From: Gordonibacter faecis
GTDB lineage: Bacteria; Actinomycetota; Coriobacteriia; Coriobacteriales; Eggerthellaceae
Direction: 5' to 3'
Assembly (NCBI RefSeq): GCF_030077735.1
Contig: NZ_JASJEU010000020.1
Location: 109,052-173,051 of the forward strand
Length of the DNA: 64,000 bases
The notes under the pieces were generated by a model. It searched no databases, had not been told where the DNA came from, and saw only the letters and a program-made list of their open reading frames with translations. Both the position numbers and the translations under genes were made by a program. Of this stretch, positions 35,701-45,900 are shown piece after piece; the stretch's first letter is position 1, and the number at the start of each line of letters is the position of its first letter.

Positions 35701-38700
35701 CGTGCCCTGCCCGTTTTCCACCGGCAGGTAGCCTTCCTCCCCTTCTGACTTGTACTTGCCACCATGGGTTATGCGCTTGCCGTAGACGGTGACGTCACTG
35801 GTGGCGGGGATGGCGAAGTTGAAGGGCTCAAGGCAGTCGGGGTCAGAGGACCAGCCAGTGAAGCCGGATTCGGATTGCAGTTCGGCCAGTCGTGGCACGG
35901 TGCCAGCGGCATCCGTGAGCACGGTGGCGTAGGTTTTCCAGGTGCCGTCGTCGTTCGCCAACTTGTAGGTTACTTTGTGGCCGCGGCCAGCGGGGTCGGT
36001 GATGAGCACGCGGTTTTGACTCGCCCAGTCGAAGGCGAGCACGGCCTCGTTGGTACCCGAATAGTACGTGGGCAGCGGCGTTGTGGTAGTTGCGGGGTCA
36101 ACGTAGAAGGGATGGTATTTACCCTTGTCCCCCGACTGACCCCCGAGTACCGCATCGGCCGCCAAGTTTGCCGGGAAATTGAAGCTTTCCGGGAAGTACG
36201 TGAGCTTGTTGCAACCAAAGAACAGACCATTCATACCCAGCATAGAATCGCTTGCATCAATATCATCAGGCACCGAAAAACCCTCCGGCAAGGCCGTGAG
36301 CTGCGAACATCCATAGAACATACCCGTTGCATCCACTCCTCCGGAAGGAATAGTAAACCCAGCCGGAAGCGACACAAGAGATGACCCCTGGAAAAGATAG
36401 CGCGCATTCTCAATGCCCTGCGGCAGCAAGAACCCATCGGGAACGTTTTGAATCTGAGTATTCTTCAGCAGACAGCGCGCCGACTTCAATGTGGAGGGTA
36501 GCTTGAAGCTTGACGGCAGCGAAGTAAGCCCACTGCCTGAGAACAGATAGGCGGCATTCTTTGCACCTTCGGCAAGCGTCAAGTCTTCCGGAAGAGAGGT
36601 GAGCAGTTGCGTATTTTCAAACATGCCGAATAAGCCAGTAGCACTTTTCGGAATGTGCACTTGCGAAGCATCGGTTAGTTTTACCATGTTCCGGAACCAG
36701 AAGTCACACACCTCGGCATCGAGCGATGGCTGCATAGCAATGGCCGTTATCGTCGTGCGGTAAGGATACCAACGCGGATTGCTTTCAAGATCCCACACTT
36801 CATCAGTAATGTACCATCCGAAGTCGGCTACCTTGCCGGTGCCTCGCAGATAGAGGGTGGTTTTGTCGCCGTCTTTTCCGATGGACCACCAGGCAGTACC
36901 CTGGTTGTCTACCGTGGGCAGGATGCCTGAGCTGGTGGCGGTATTGCCTGTGGCTGCAGCGGCGTAGCGGCCGTAGAGTTGGTAGGTGCCGTCGGCGGCT
37001 GCTTCGACGCCGTTGTCAGCCAGCGACTTGCCGAAGTCGTAGCGCTGCGTGCAGTTCTGGTCGGTGTACCAGAGTGTGAATACGTGGCCCGCGCGCACAG
37101 GAGCGGCAGGTTCGGGCATGAGACCAGTTTTAGCGTTCGGCACAAAGGCGGTAACGGTTTCCCATTGATCCGCAGCTGTTGTTGAGGGCACTTGGAACTG
37201 CACCTGGCCCGCCGTACTGGGCGTAACAAAGCTGCGATTTTGGGCAGTCCACCAGGCAGTTCCCTTCCCAGTGAGCGCAGTGTCGACGCCAGCATAATAG
37301 AGCGGAAGCGGCGAAGTACTCGTCACGCGGAACATGTTGTCTGCCGTGGCCGTCTCCGGCATGGTGAAGTTTTTGGGCAGAGTCATCAGCCGCGGACAAT
37401 CAGAGAACATAGCCTGAATGTTTATGCTGGTAGCTTCTTTGGGAATGGCAAAAGCATCTGGCAAACTTTCAAGAGAGGTGCACCCAGCACACAAAGATGA
37501 AGCATTCGTCACTGTTTTGGGAATGCTCAACCCCACAGGCAGCGACTCAAGCTTTGGACAGTTCGCGAACATGCCTTGCATAACAGTGAGTCGAGAGTTC
37601 GTAGGAATAGTAAAGCCTGTTGGTAGCGATGTAAGCTCCGTGCAGCCATTGAACATGTTGGCGGCGTCCGTCACGCTGGCAGGAAGCGTAAGACCAGCGG
37701 GAAGCGAAGTAATCTTTGGACACGTGTCGAACAGGCGATTTGCTGAAGCGACACCCTCAGGGATATACATACCGGACACGTCTTCCAGGTTGCCCATCCG
37801 CCCAAACCACTGGGCCATGCTTTCGGCCTTGAGACCCTCAGACATAACAACTTTGGTGACGAGTGGGCGCACATCTCCCCAGTAGCCGTTCCATTTTTCG
37901 TTGCCATCAGTGCTGCACCAGCCCAGGTCTTTGATGACGCGACCAGGAGTGCAGGTGATAGTGAGGACGCCGTTTTCAAGTTTCCAGGAAGCCTGCGATT
38001 CAACCGACGTAGCCGTGCTGGGGTCAGCACCTTCGGCGAAGCTGGGTAGCGCGCCATGCGAGGGCGCGACGGTTACCGTGGTTTCAGACGTAGCAAGAAC
38101 CGTTCCAGCCGGGTCACTGCTGGGACCGGTATACACCATGCTTGCGGTAGCGGTGAAGCTGCCCGACGCACCAGCCTTGCCTGCAATCGTGAGCGTGCGA
38201 CCAGCGTCGCTGGTTGAAGGCGTGCGGGTGGCAAGCGCATCAGCGCCCTCCGAGAACGTCCAGCGCACTTCAATATTACTCGCGAACTGGGAACCCACGG
38301 GAATTGAGAGGTTCGTGGACAGCGTTGCTGCTCCCCCGTCGTTGAGCACGCTAAACGAGGCAGGAAGGCCTACATCATGCTTGATAATCGTGCCTTCATT
38401 ACCCTGCCAAAGAGTTGGGTCGCTACAATAAACCGAGACATCACCGTCGGGTGTTGTCAAAACACTACTATCAAGCTGTATATCGCTTGCAGGGGGCAGA
38501 CAGAGAATTTCGCTTCCGTGAAAAACTCTGAATGCATTACGATCGAGCAGTTTTATGCTTGACGGGATTACCAATCCCTGAATTCCTGGTCTATCTTTAA
38601 TGGCACTCCGCTTAATTGTTTCAACGCCACTGGGTACCTCAAAAATAGTGCTTCTCACAGTACCCAAGTCGACGAGACTTTTTCCATCTGCGCTATACAA

Positions 38701-41491
38701 CGCCCCATCAATAAGTTTATAGGGGAGATTTTCACCTAGCTCTATAGTCTCAAGACTTGGACAAGCAACAAACGGGGCATTCAGATAAGGTTTACCAGCA
38801 GCTTCGCCCTTGAGCGAACTGGGAAAAGTCACTCTACGAAGGTTGTCGCACATCTCAAAACAGAGCTCGCCGATGTATTCAACTGAATTAGGTATTACCA
38901 ACTCTTGCAGGTTATCACAATCGCGAAAAACCGATGACTTTAACTGGGTTACGCCTGGCATGATAGGCGTTTCAGACAACCCAGTTTGATTGAATGCCCT
39001 TGTTTCAATGATCTTGATAGTTTCCGGAAGTTCAATTCGCAGCAAATCGCGGCAAGCGTTGAAGCCACTTGCAGTAACGCTTGTAACCGTATAATCAATA
39101 CCATTATTTATCACCTGACGAGGCACAACAATAGCCCCAGCAGGCCTTTTAGCAATGACGGTAGATGCACCAACGGATACTTCATACGAACCAGTACCCT
39201 CGTCAGCTTTAGTGACAGTATATTTGAGCCAGGTGCCGTCTTTGCCTTGCTCGAAGTAGTCGGTGGCGGCTAAGGGCGTTATGTCGTTGGTTGCTTGTGC
39301 AGGTGCGGGTGTTTGCTGCTCAAAGGTGGTACCGAGCAGTGGGTTAGATGAGGTAGCTGAGAGGTTCATGGTGCCGGTAAGCATTTGGGGAGTTACGGCA
39401 ACCTCGGTAGTGGAAGCTAAGGATTGGTTGGTGGACTGTTCGAGTAGTTCAGTTGAGACGATGTTGGAGGTCTCCGAGGGAGTGGAGGCTTGCTCACCCG
39501 CTGGGTTCTCGGAGGCGGGGACTGTTACTTCAACGGTGCGAGTAGCGCGCGCGAGTTCGTGGCCTTCGAGGGTGAGGGTTGCGGTGACCTCGGAGGTGCC
39601 TTCGGCTTTGGCGGTGGTGGTGCCTTGCTCGTCAACCGAGAGGGGCTTGGCGGCGTAGGAGAAGGAAAGCTCCACGGGACTCGGAGCTTCACAGGTGCCA
39701 CCTTCGAAGAGGTTGGCTTGCTGGCCTACTTCGAGACTGAGGGGTTCTTCGGGAAGAGTCAGACCATAGGGAAGCAAATGGTTATTATTGGCGAGGAGGC
39801 CCAGGTTCCAAGAGTAGAACGCGAGTTGGCTGTCGCCGCTCGGGATCTCTCCACTCGCTTCGCTCGGTCGAGATGACAAACTGGGGCAATATACAGACAA
39901 GTTGGCGCAGCCTGCCAAGGCGTCGTCGGCTACTTGCGGGGTGCCGAGAGCAACGATACGAGTCAGGGACTCACAGGAAGCGAAGGCGCGAGAACCGATT
40001 GATTGGACACTCGCGGGGAGCCAGATGTCTGTGAGACTTGTGGCTTCGAAGGCACGCTCGCCTACCTCGTGCAGATTCGCGAGGAGTTGAATGTCAGCGA
40101 GGTTCGCACAGCCGGCGAAGGCAGCTTCACTGATGGAGGTCACGGTAGCTGGGAGGGTCACACTTTTGAGCGTGCCGCGGTTCGCGAAGGCGTTCGCGGC
40201 GATGGTGCTCACGCGGTACGACACGCCGTTGATCTCGGCGGATGCGGGGATCTCGAGGTCAGCAGCGGGATCTTCTGCACCTTCCCAGGTGACTGTGAGG
40301 GTGTAGTCGTTGAGAAGCGTGAACACGAGACCGCTTGCGGCTTCTGCGTCGGCTTCCGGACGCGTTGTTGCGCCGGGTTCGGCAGGCTCGGCAAAGTGTT
40401 GGAAGCCAGCTTGCTCCCAGATAGCTTTACTCTCCCCTGCTGGGAGTGCCACTACAGCGGAGGCTTTGACTTCTTCGGTGAAGGCCGTCGGGTTGATCTC
40501 ACGCACGTTCCCAAGCGTGGTGATTGCGGTCAGGTCTTTGCAGCCAGCGAGAGCATACTCGCCGATGGTTTCCGTTTCAGCAGGTAGCACGACGGCATTC
40601 CCGATAGCCGGCGGGCAAGAAACGAGGGCCTTCAAGTCTTTAGTGAACAGCATCCCGCCCTGCGTAATGAATGCGGCGCTGCCATCCCCGGCAGTGAGTG
40701 AGGAGCCCATAAGATAGCATCGGGACAATGCCTGGGCGGGAACAGTAGTAGTAGAACCGGGGATGTTGGCAGCACCCTCCATGCCCTCGGGAATGAGCAG
40801 GAGACGCGTATAGTCTTTGGTGAAGAGCATGCCATCGTGCGAGGTGAAAGCCGCGTTTTTGGCGCTCACAGTGATTGATTTGAGAGAGGTGCAACCCATG
40901 AGGGCATCGGGGTCTACCTCGCGCAGGGTTGCAGGAAGCGACACGGAAGTGAGTTCCGAACACTTCGCGAACACATTCTTCGCGATGGCAGTTACCTCGT
41001 AGGTGGTGGTACCACTGGTCACAGAGGCAGGCACCGACAGGTCACCCTTCGGCGGTGTTGCAGCCGAACCCACAAGGGTTGCCGTCTTGGAAGTATCATC
41101 AATTTCGAAAACAAGGCCATCGCCCACGATGGAGACAGCGCCCGCGTCTGAGGGCAACACGACCGTGCCTGCTACCTGGCCGGACACATCAGAAGAACCC
41201 GCAACCTGTGCAGGAGCACTTTCGTTTTCGTTTTCGTTGGAAGATTGGTCGAGTGGGACCTGTTGGGAGAACTGAGCGGTATTGCCGCCCGCGTTCGAAG
41301 ATTCAGTAACTCCCTCAGCGCCTGGAGCGCGAGAGGTTTCCGGGGCTATAGGCTCAGAAAGCCCCCCCCCCCCGGAGGTTTTCGGATGTTGTGTCTGCGA
41401 ATGCAGGCAGAGTACCGGTCGTCAGGGCACACGCAAGCGTCACTGCGCACGCAGCCCTGCCGAGCCGTACAGCTCGACGGTTACAATTCAT
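32713..41491 (-). CDS. Giant secreted BspA-type LRR/InlB-repeat protein, apparently phase-variable and out of frame here
   Basis: An ATG at 41491, with AAAGGGACAAGGGA before it, encodes a clear signal peptide (RRAVRLGRAACAVTLACALT, cleavage after AFA). It is followed by DTTSENLR and then a run of 12 G (plus-strand C, 41362-41373). With 12 G the frame reaches a stop two codons later. The ~2880-codon body, open from the tract to 32713, is in the -1 frame; 11 or 14 G would join them. The body has BspA-type LRR_5 modules, then four ~400-residue modules with fluctuating LRRs of the SLPxGFxIPxxVTxxxxMFxxC type. Each module ends in an InlB-type repeat (GWYTDPTC, GWYKDPEC). There is no anchor at the C-terminus. 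Confidence 0.9.
41362..41373 (-). promoter_or_regulatory. G12 homopolymer at the signal-peptide boundary, candidate phase-variation switch
   Basis: Twelve consecutive C on the plus strand read as 12 G in the coding strand, 39 codons into the gene. Slipped-strand mispairing at such tracts is an established ON/OFF mechanism in other bacteria. Here the tract length gives the OFF state. A sequencing or assembly error in the homopolymer is the main alternative. Confidence 0.6.
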
Positions 41492-41908
41492 TCCCTTGTC
41501 CCTTTACTCCAAAAGCCAGTGCATTTCCCGATGCACATACCCCACAAATGCGGGATATATTCGGCATAGTAGCACGCGACGAGGGATTGTGAAGGGCCGC
41601 AGACCTCGCCCAACACAAGGAGAACCCAAGAACAAGGAATTGATAATCGCAGGTAGAACACACCTCGCAAGCACAAACGAGATAATTGTTGAAAGCTTAT
41701 ACAATTTCACAATTTCTTCACAAGAGCCACCCTTTATCTTCAGCTTTTGCCGCACTGGTCAAACGCCTGAAGATTGCGGTATGGCGACGGGTGGGTTGCG
41801 GTTTTGTGTGGGGAGGCTTGCTGCGCGCGGGCGACCTACAATGGGGGGACTGCGGAGGTTCGCTTGATGGGCGGCCTCCCCTGCCCTCCCCCAAACAAAG
41901 GAGTTGCC
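41492..41908. other. Intergenic region between divergent LRR and bacterioferritin genes
   Basis: On the minus side it contains the LRR leader with landmarks shared with 29963-30090 and two small hairpins: CCCGCATTTGTGGGG and GTGCATCGGGAAATGCAC. On the plus side a TACAAT near 41837 may be the -10 of the bacterioferritin gene. No gene is seen; short ORFs on both strands have no ribosome sites. Confidence 0.5.
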
Positions 41909-42373
41909 ATGAAGGGAAATCCGGAACTTATTAACACGCTGAACAGCCTGCTTGCCGGCGAACTTTCCGCCATCAACCAGTACATGGTGCACGCGGAGAT
42001 GTGCGAAGACTGGGGCTACACCAAGTTGCACAACCTGGTTGAGAAGCGCGCCATCACCGAGATGAAGCACGCCGAAAAGCTGATCGAGCGCATTTTGTTC
42101 CTGGAGGGCACGCCCATTGTGTCGCACCTGAACGACATTCACATTGGCGCCACCATCCCCCAGCAGGTGGACAACGACCACGCGGACGAACTCGACACGG
42201 TGAGAGATTACAATGAGGCCATCGTGCTGGCCGGCGAGGTGTTAGATTACGCGACGCGCGACATCCTCACTGAGATCTTGCAGGACGAGGATCGCCACGT
42301 CGATGAGCTGGAAGAACTGCAAGATCAGATAGAGCAGATGACGCTCCAGGTGTTCCTCTCCACGCAGAACTAA
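41909..42373 (+). CDS. bfr: Bacterioferritin
   Basis: 154 residues, the usual Bfr length. Ferroxidase ligands fit the positions of E18 (LAGELSAINQYMVHAEM), E51 and H54 (ITEMKHAEKLIER), E94, and E127/H130 (TEILQDEDRHVDELEE). The methionine that ligates heme in the dimer interface is present in EMKHAE. It stores iron as a 24-mer and helps protect against peroxide. The start has AAAGGAG upstream. Confidence 0.95.
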   Translation: MKGNPELINTLNSLLAGELSAINQYMVHAEMCEDWGYTKLHNLVEKRAITEMKHAEKLIERILFLEGTPIVSHLNDIHIGATIPQQVDNDHADELDTVRDYNEAIVLAGEVLDYATRDILTEILQDEDRHVDELEELQDQIEQMTLQVFLSTQN

Positions 42374-42705
42374 CGCGCTTCCCCCGCCTTTAGGGATACT
42401 GCATCAAAGGTTCCCTTATAGGTATGCTGAGCCGCAAGGACTCTGCCCTTGCGGCTCAGATTTAGTAAACTTGCACGTCAAACGTGCTTGTCGAGGCGAA
42501 GCGCGAAAACCCAGGTCAACCAAGGTGCTCCGCCTGCGGCGGAGAGGGCGCTTCGTGAAGCGCCCCTACGTTGATTATCTTTTTAGTTAGGTTTATTGTA
42601 CATGCAAGCGCCCTCGCCATAGTGAAAGGGAGGGCAACCCCTCGTGGCGTATTCGTTTGCGCGAAGCGCGTCACACTTTTGTGAAGCGGGAGTGTGGCAG
42701 TCAGC
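42374..42705. other. Intergenic region between convergent bfr and moaC
   Basis: It holds a hairpin GAGCCGCAAGG / CCCTTGCGGCTC (42429-42457), related to the GGCAAGGG elements and possibly the bfr terminator. The right part of MITE-like copy 3 lies at 42528-42680. No gene is seen. Confidence 0.55.
42528..42680. repeat. MITE-like repeat, right part (copy 3)
   Basis: Contains CTCCGCCTGCGGCGGAG, GGGCGCTTCGTGAAGCGCCC, TTTTTAGTTAGG and the right end with GCGAAGCGCGTCACACTTTT. The left terminal arm is missing or diverged. Confidence 0.7.
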
Positions 42706-43209
42706 TTACTGGCGTTCCCAGAGTCCTGTCTTGCCGCCGTCCTTCTTCAGCAGGCGCACGTCGGTGATTTCCATGCCGCGGTCGACCGCCTTGCACATGT
42801 CGTACACCGTGAGGCAGGCCACGCTTGCGGCCGTGAGGGCCTCCATCTCGATGCCCGTCTTCCCGGTAACGCCGCAGGTGGTGGTCACATGAATACCCAC
42901 ACGGCCGTCTTCGCGCTCACCTGCGGTGACGGGCGTGCACTCCACCTTCGCCTTCGTGATGTTCAGCGGGTGGCACATGGGAATGAGGGTGCTCGTCTGC
43001 TTCGCGGCCATCACGCCGGCCACGCGCGCGCACGCCAGCACGTCGCCCTTGGCGGCTGTGCCGTCCACAATGAGGGCAAGCGTCTCCGGCATCATGGAGA
43101 TGAAGCCTTCGGCTACTGCCACGCGCTCAGTGTCGGCCTTCTGTGACACATCCACCATGCGCACGTCACCCTTCTCGTCAATATGGGTGAGATTCTGCTC
43201 GTCAGACAT
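42706..43209 (-). CDS. moaC: Cyclic pyranopterin monophosphate synthase
   Basis: MoaC converts the MoaA product to cyclic pyranopterin monophosphate in molybdenum cofactor synthesis. The 167-residue protein has the MoaC landmarks MVDVSQKADTERVAVAEG, IPMCHPL with the active-site histidine, TGKTGIEMEALTAASVA and YDMCKAVDRGM. The start at 43209 follows GAAAGGAAG. It lies downstream of moaA on the same strand but is separated by 205 bp containing two REP-like palindromes. Confidence 0.96.
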   Translation of the reverse strand: MSDEQNLTHIDEKGDVRMVDVSQKADTERVAVAEGFISMMPETLALIVDGTAAKGDVLACARVAGVMAAKQTSTLIPMCHPLNITKAKVECTPVTAGEREDGRVGIHVTTTCGVTGKTGIEMEALTAASVACLTVYDMCKAVDRGMEITDVRLLKKDGGKTGLWERQ

Positions 43210-43270
43210 GGGTTTTCTTCCTTTCAAAAAAACTAACTCATTGGTAGTACGCAATATCCCGACTAATCAT

Positions 43271-43314
43271 GTCATCCTGAGCGGAGCGCCGCAAGGCGCG
43301 GAGTCGAAGGATCC
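43271..43314. repeat. REP-like palindrome (copy b)
   Basis: GTCATCCTGAGCGGAG ... GAGTCGAAGGATCC with a GCGCC/GGCGC-type loop, in the moaA-moaC gap. It is paired with an inverted copy 40 bp further on. Confidence 0.7.
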
Positions 43315-43355
43315 CGTGTGGCGCCAGCCGTACCGTTTCTTGCTATCGCCGCGCG

Positions 43356-43397
43356 GGATCCTTCGACTCCGCGCTACGCGCTCCGCTCAGGATGACA
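43356..43397. repeat. REP-like palindrome (copy c, inverted)
   Basis: GGATCCTTCGACTCC ... GCTCCGCTCAGGATGAC is the reverse complement of copy b. Together the two can form a large stem in a moaA-moaC transcript. Confidence 0.7.
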
Positions 43398-43414
43398 ACC
43401 AGGAGACTTTCGAC

Positions 43415-44416
43415 CTACCCACCAATCTGGGACATGCCGCGTTCGGTGCCTACTTTGTCGTGGTGTTCGTCGGGCTTGGCACCGAGGGCGCGGGCGAACA
43501 CGGTGCGTGCGGCGTCCTCGTCGTCTGCGCGCAGGGCCGAGCGCAGGTCGAATTCCTCATCCGAGAACAGGCACGGACGCAGCTTGCCGTCGGCCGTGAG
43601 GCGCAGACGGTTGCACTCGCCGCAGAAGTGGCGCGACAGCGGCGAGATGAAGCCCACCGTTCCCTGCGCGCCCGGGAACTGGAAGTAGCGCGCCGGGCCC
43701 CACCCCAGCGGCTTGCCCTCGCCGGCGGGCACCAGTTCAGGCATGCCTTCCGCACGTGCGCGCTCGTTGATGATTTCGAACAGCTCTTCGCTTGGGACGA
43801 CGTCTTCCTTACCCCAGCCGCAGCCGTGGCTGCCGGAACTTTCGCCCACGGGCATGTACTCGATAAACCGCACATGCAGCGGCCGATCCACCGACAGCCG
43901 CGCGAATGCGAGGTAGTCCTGGTTCAGGCTGCGCACGGCCACCGCGTTGATCTTCACCGGGTTGAAGCCGGCCGCAAGCGCCGCGTCGATGCCGTCGAGC
44001 GTCTGCTGTAGCTCGCCGCGCCGCGTGATGTACTTGAACTGGTCAGGGTCGAGCGTGTCCAGCGAAATGTTCACGCGCGAAAGCCCCGCCTGCTTGAGGT
44101 CGTCGGCCATTTTCGGCAGCAGCACGCCGTTGGTGGTCATAGACACGTTCTCGATGCCGGGCGTGTCGGCGATGGCGCGCACGAGGTCCACCACACCCAG
44201 GCGCACCAGCGGCTCGCCGCCGGTCAGGCGGATGCTGCGGATGCCCATGGAGGCCGCGACGCGCACGGCCCGCTCAATTTCCTCGATGCGCAGAATGTCC
44301 TCATGCGCGAGCGCCTGAACTCCCTCTTCCGGCATGCAGTAGATGCAGCGGAAATTGCACCGGTCGGTGAGCGATATCCTCAAATAGTCGATAGTACGAC
44401 CATGACTGTCTTTCAT
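43415..44416 (-). CDS. moaA: GTP 3',8-cyclase
   Basis: A radical SAM enzyme that rearranges GTP in the first step of molybdenum cofactor synthesis. The 333-residue protein has the N-terminal 4Fe-4S motif CNFRCIYC, the SAM-binding LTGGEPLVR, and the C-terminal cluster residues in CGECNRLRLTADGKLRPC. It ends in the double glycine needed for activity. Start at 44416 gives the normal family N-terminus (KDSHGRTIDYLRISLTDRC); the frame extends 28 codons further without a ribosome site. Confidence 0.96.
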   Translation of the reverse strand: MKDSHGRTIDYLRISLTDRCNFRCIYCMPEEGVQALAHEDILRIEEIERAVRVAASMGIRSIRLTGGEPLVRLGVVDLVRAIADTPGIENVSMTTNGVLLPKMADDLKQAGLSRVNISLDTLDPDQFKYITRRGELQQTLDGIDAALAAGFNPVKINAVAVRSLNQDYLAFARLSVDRPLHVRFIEYMPVGESSGSHGCGWGKEDVVPSEELFEIINERARAEGMPELVPAGEGKPLGWGPARYFQFPGAQGTVGFISPLSRHFCGECNRLRLTADGKLRPCLFSDEEFDLRSALRADDEDAARTVFARALGAKPDEHHDKVGTERGMSQIGG

Positions 44417-44530
44417 AACGGCCGTGCTCCCTTCTCGTCTGAGAATAGTATAGGGCATACGCCCCAGGTTGCGGCGCACAATTTGCGTGTGGCTGCGCAA
44501 GCAGGTTTTATGCTGATGTCACAGGGGTCT

Positions 44531-44573
44531 GTTATAAAACTTTGCTTTTTGCTCTATTGCCTGGGTTTATAAC
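44531..44573. promoter_or_regulatory. Inverted repeat upstream of moaA
   Basis: GTTATAAA at 44531-44538 and TTTATAAC at 44566-44573 are perfect inverted arms 27 bp apart, in the 200-bp gap between modC and moaA. It could be an operator for a molybdenum-responsive regulator or part of the moaA promoter. No regulator gene lies in the window. Confidence 0.3.
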
Positions 44574-44616
44574 ATATATGGTTCGTAGCTGAGGATGCCG
44601 AAACAGGCGCTTTCCT

Positions 44617-45729
44617 CTAGCGCGACACCAGATACACCTTATCCGGAGGAATGCGAACCCAAAGTTCTTCCCCTTCGTAGGGAAGCTCTTCCAGCGAGGT
44701 TTTCAGCTTGTCGACGCGCCAGAACAGGTGCTGGTGGAGGTACTTCATCTCATCCTCGTCGGCGCCCACTGTGGGGGCCTCGTCTTGCGCGCGATCGAGA
44801 AAGCCCAGCAACACGGTGCGGTCGAACCGCGAGTCGCTCACGCGGTCCACGCGCACACGGTAAACGTTGGTTCCGGGCCCGTCAGCGCGCTCCAAGAAGA
44901 ACGCGCGCACGCCCAAGTGCGTGACGCCGGTGTCCACGACAGCGGAAGTCTCCAGGTCAACGCCCCACTTCGGCAGCCGCACATGGTGGTCGTCCAACCG
45001 CGTTGCCGGCGTGGCGTTCTTACACCCCGACAGCTTCACGCCTGCAAGCGACTGGGGTCTATTCACTAAATCGTCGCCCGTCCCAGTTTCCATAATGTGC
45101 CCCGCCTCCACCACCGCAATGCGGTCGCAAAAGCGCAGCGCCTCGTCGATGTCATGACTCACGTACAGAATAGTGCCGTCATAGGCGTCAAACAGGCTGA
45201 CGAGGTTCTGCTCCAGCACGCCCTTCAAGTGTGCATCAAGCGCGCTAAACGGCTCATCCAGCATAAGAATACCCGGCCGCGCCGCCAACATACGCGCAAG
45301 CGCCACCCGCTGCTGCTGCCCGCCCGAAAGCTGCGCCGGATAGCGCTTGTCAAACCCCTCCAAGCCAAAGCGCTTCAGCTCAGTCGACACAATAAGGTCG
45401 CGCTCCCCCTTCGCCACGTCACGCCCAATACCCGCCCCCACATTCTCCGCAACAGTCAGGTTCGGGAACAACATGTAATTCTGAAAGAGAAGCGCCGTCT
45501 TACGCTGCTGAGGCTTCAGGTTAATCTTGCGCTCCGAGTCAAAAAACACCTGCCCATTCACCACAATACGCCCCTCATCAGGCGTCTCAATCCCCGCAAT
45601 GCAGCGCATAGTAAGACTTTTCCCACACCCCGAAGCACCGAGGAACCCCAGCGTCTCATCCCCCGCCTCAAACGCCACATCAAGCGTAAACGCGGGGTAC
45701 TTCTTCTTTATACTAACCTCAAGACTCAC
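44617..45729 (-). CDS. modC: Molybdate ABC transporter ATP-binding protein
   Basis: 370 residues. The ATPase domain has Walker A GFLGASGCGKSL, Q-loop LLFQNYMLFPNLTV, signature QLSGGQQQRVALAR, Walker B ILMLDEPFSALD and H-loop LYVSHDIDEA. The C-terminal ~150 residues form the regulatory TOBE/mop-type extension. The GTG start at 45729 follows AGGAG. It is the third gene of modABC, separated from modB by 170 bp that contain the conserved-core structured element. Confidence 0.93.
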   Translation of the reverse strand: MSLEVSIKKKYPAFTLDVAFEAGDETLGFLGASGCGKSLTMRCIAGIETPDEGRIVVNGQVFFDSERKINLKPQQRKTALLFQNYMLFPNLTVAENVGAGIGRDVAKGERDLIVSTELKRFGLEGFDKRYPAQLSGGQQQRVALARMLAARPGILMLDEPFSALDAHLKGVLEQNLVSLFDAYDGTILYVSHDIDEALRFCDRIAVVEAGHIMETGTGDDLVNRPQSLAGVKLSGCKNATPATRLDDHHVRLPKWGVDLETSAVVDTGVTHLGVRAFFLERADGPGTNVYRVRVDRVSDSRFDRTVLLGFLDRAQDEAPTVGADEDEMKYLHQHLFWRVDKLKTSLEELPYEGEELWVRIPPDKVYLVSR

Positions 45730-45808
45730 AAATAACTCCTACCTCACAGGTCGAATCCCCCCACCCAGCCGACCGAATACCGCCGCCTTCAAGCACGTTA
45801 GCCTCACG

Positions 45809-45891
45809 GAGCGAGGGTGGGAGTGCCCACCAAGCGAGTTCCGCAGCGCAGCGAGGACTGTCTGAGCGACTGGGCACTCCCCCCCTCGCTC
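45809..45891 (-). repeat. Conserved-core structured element, copy 1 (modB-modC junction)
   Basis: The outer stem is GAGCGAGGG/CCCTCGCTC plus GGAGTGCCC/GGGCACTCC. The plus-strand core reads ACCAAGCGAGTTCCGCA, then a short hairpin, then AGGACTGTCTGAGCGACTG. It lies 9 bp downstream of the modB stop. The same core with different outer and inner stem sequences recurs at 49413-49525 and 61218-61323. It has no T-run, so it is not a standard terminator. Confidence 0.7.
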
Positions 45892-45900
45892 ACGATACAC

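Noticed and set aside
45809..45891. Ordinary Rho-independent terminator after modB
   Set aside because: No T-run on the minus strand, and the conserved internal core would not be expected.
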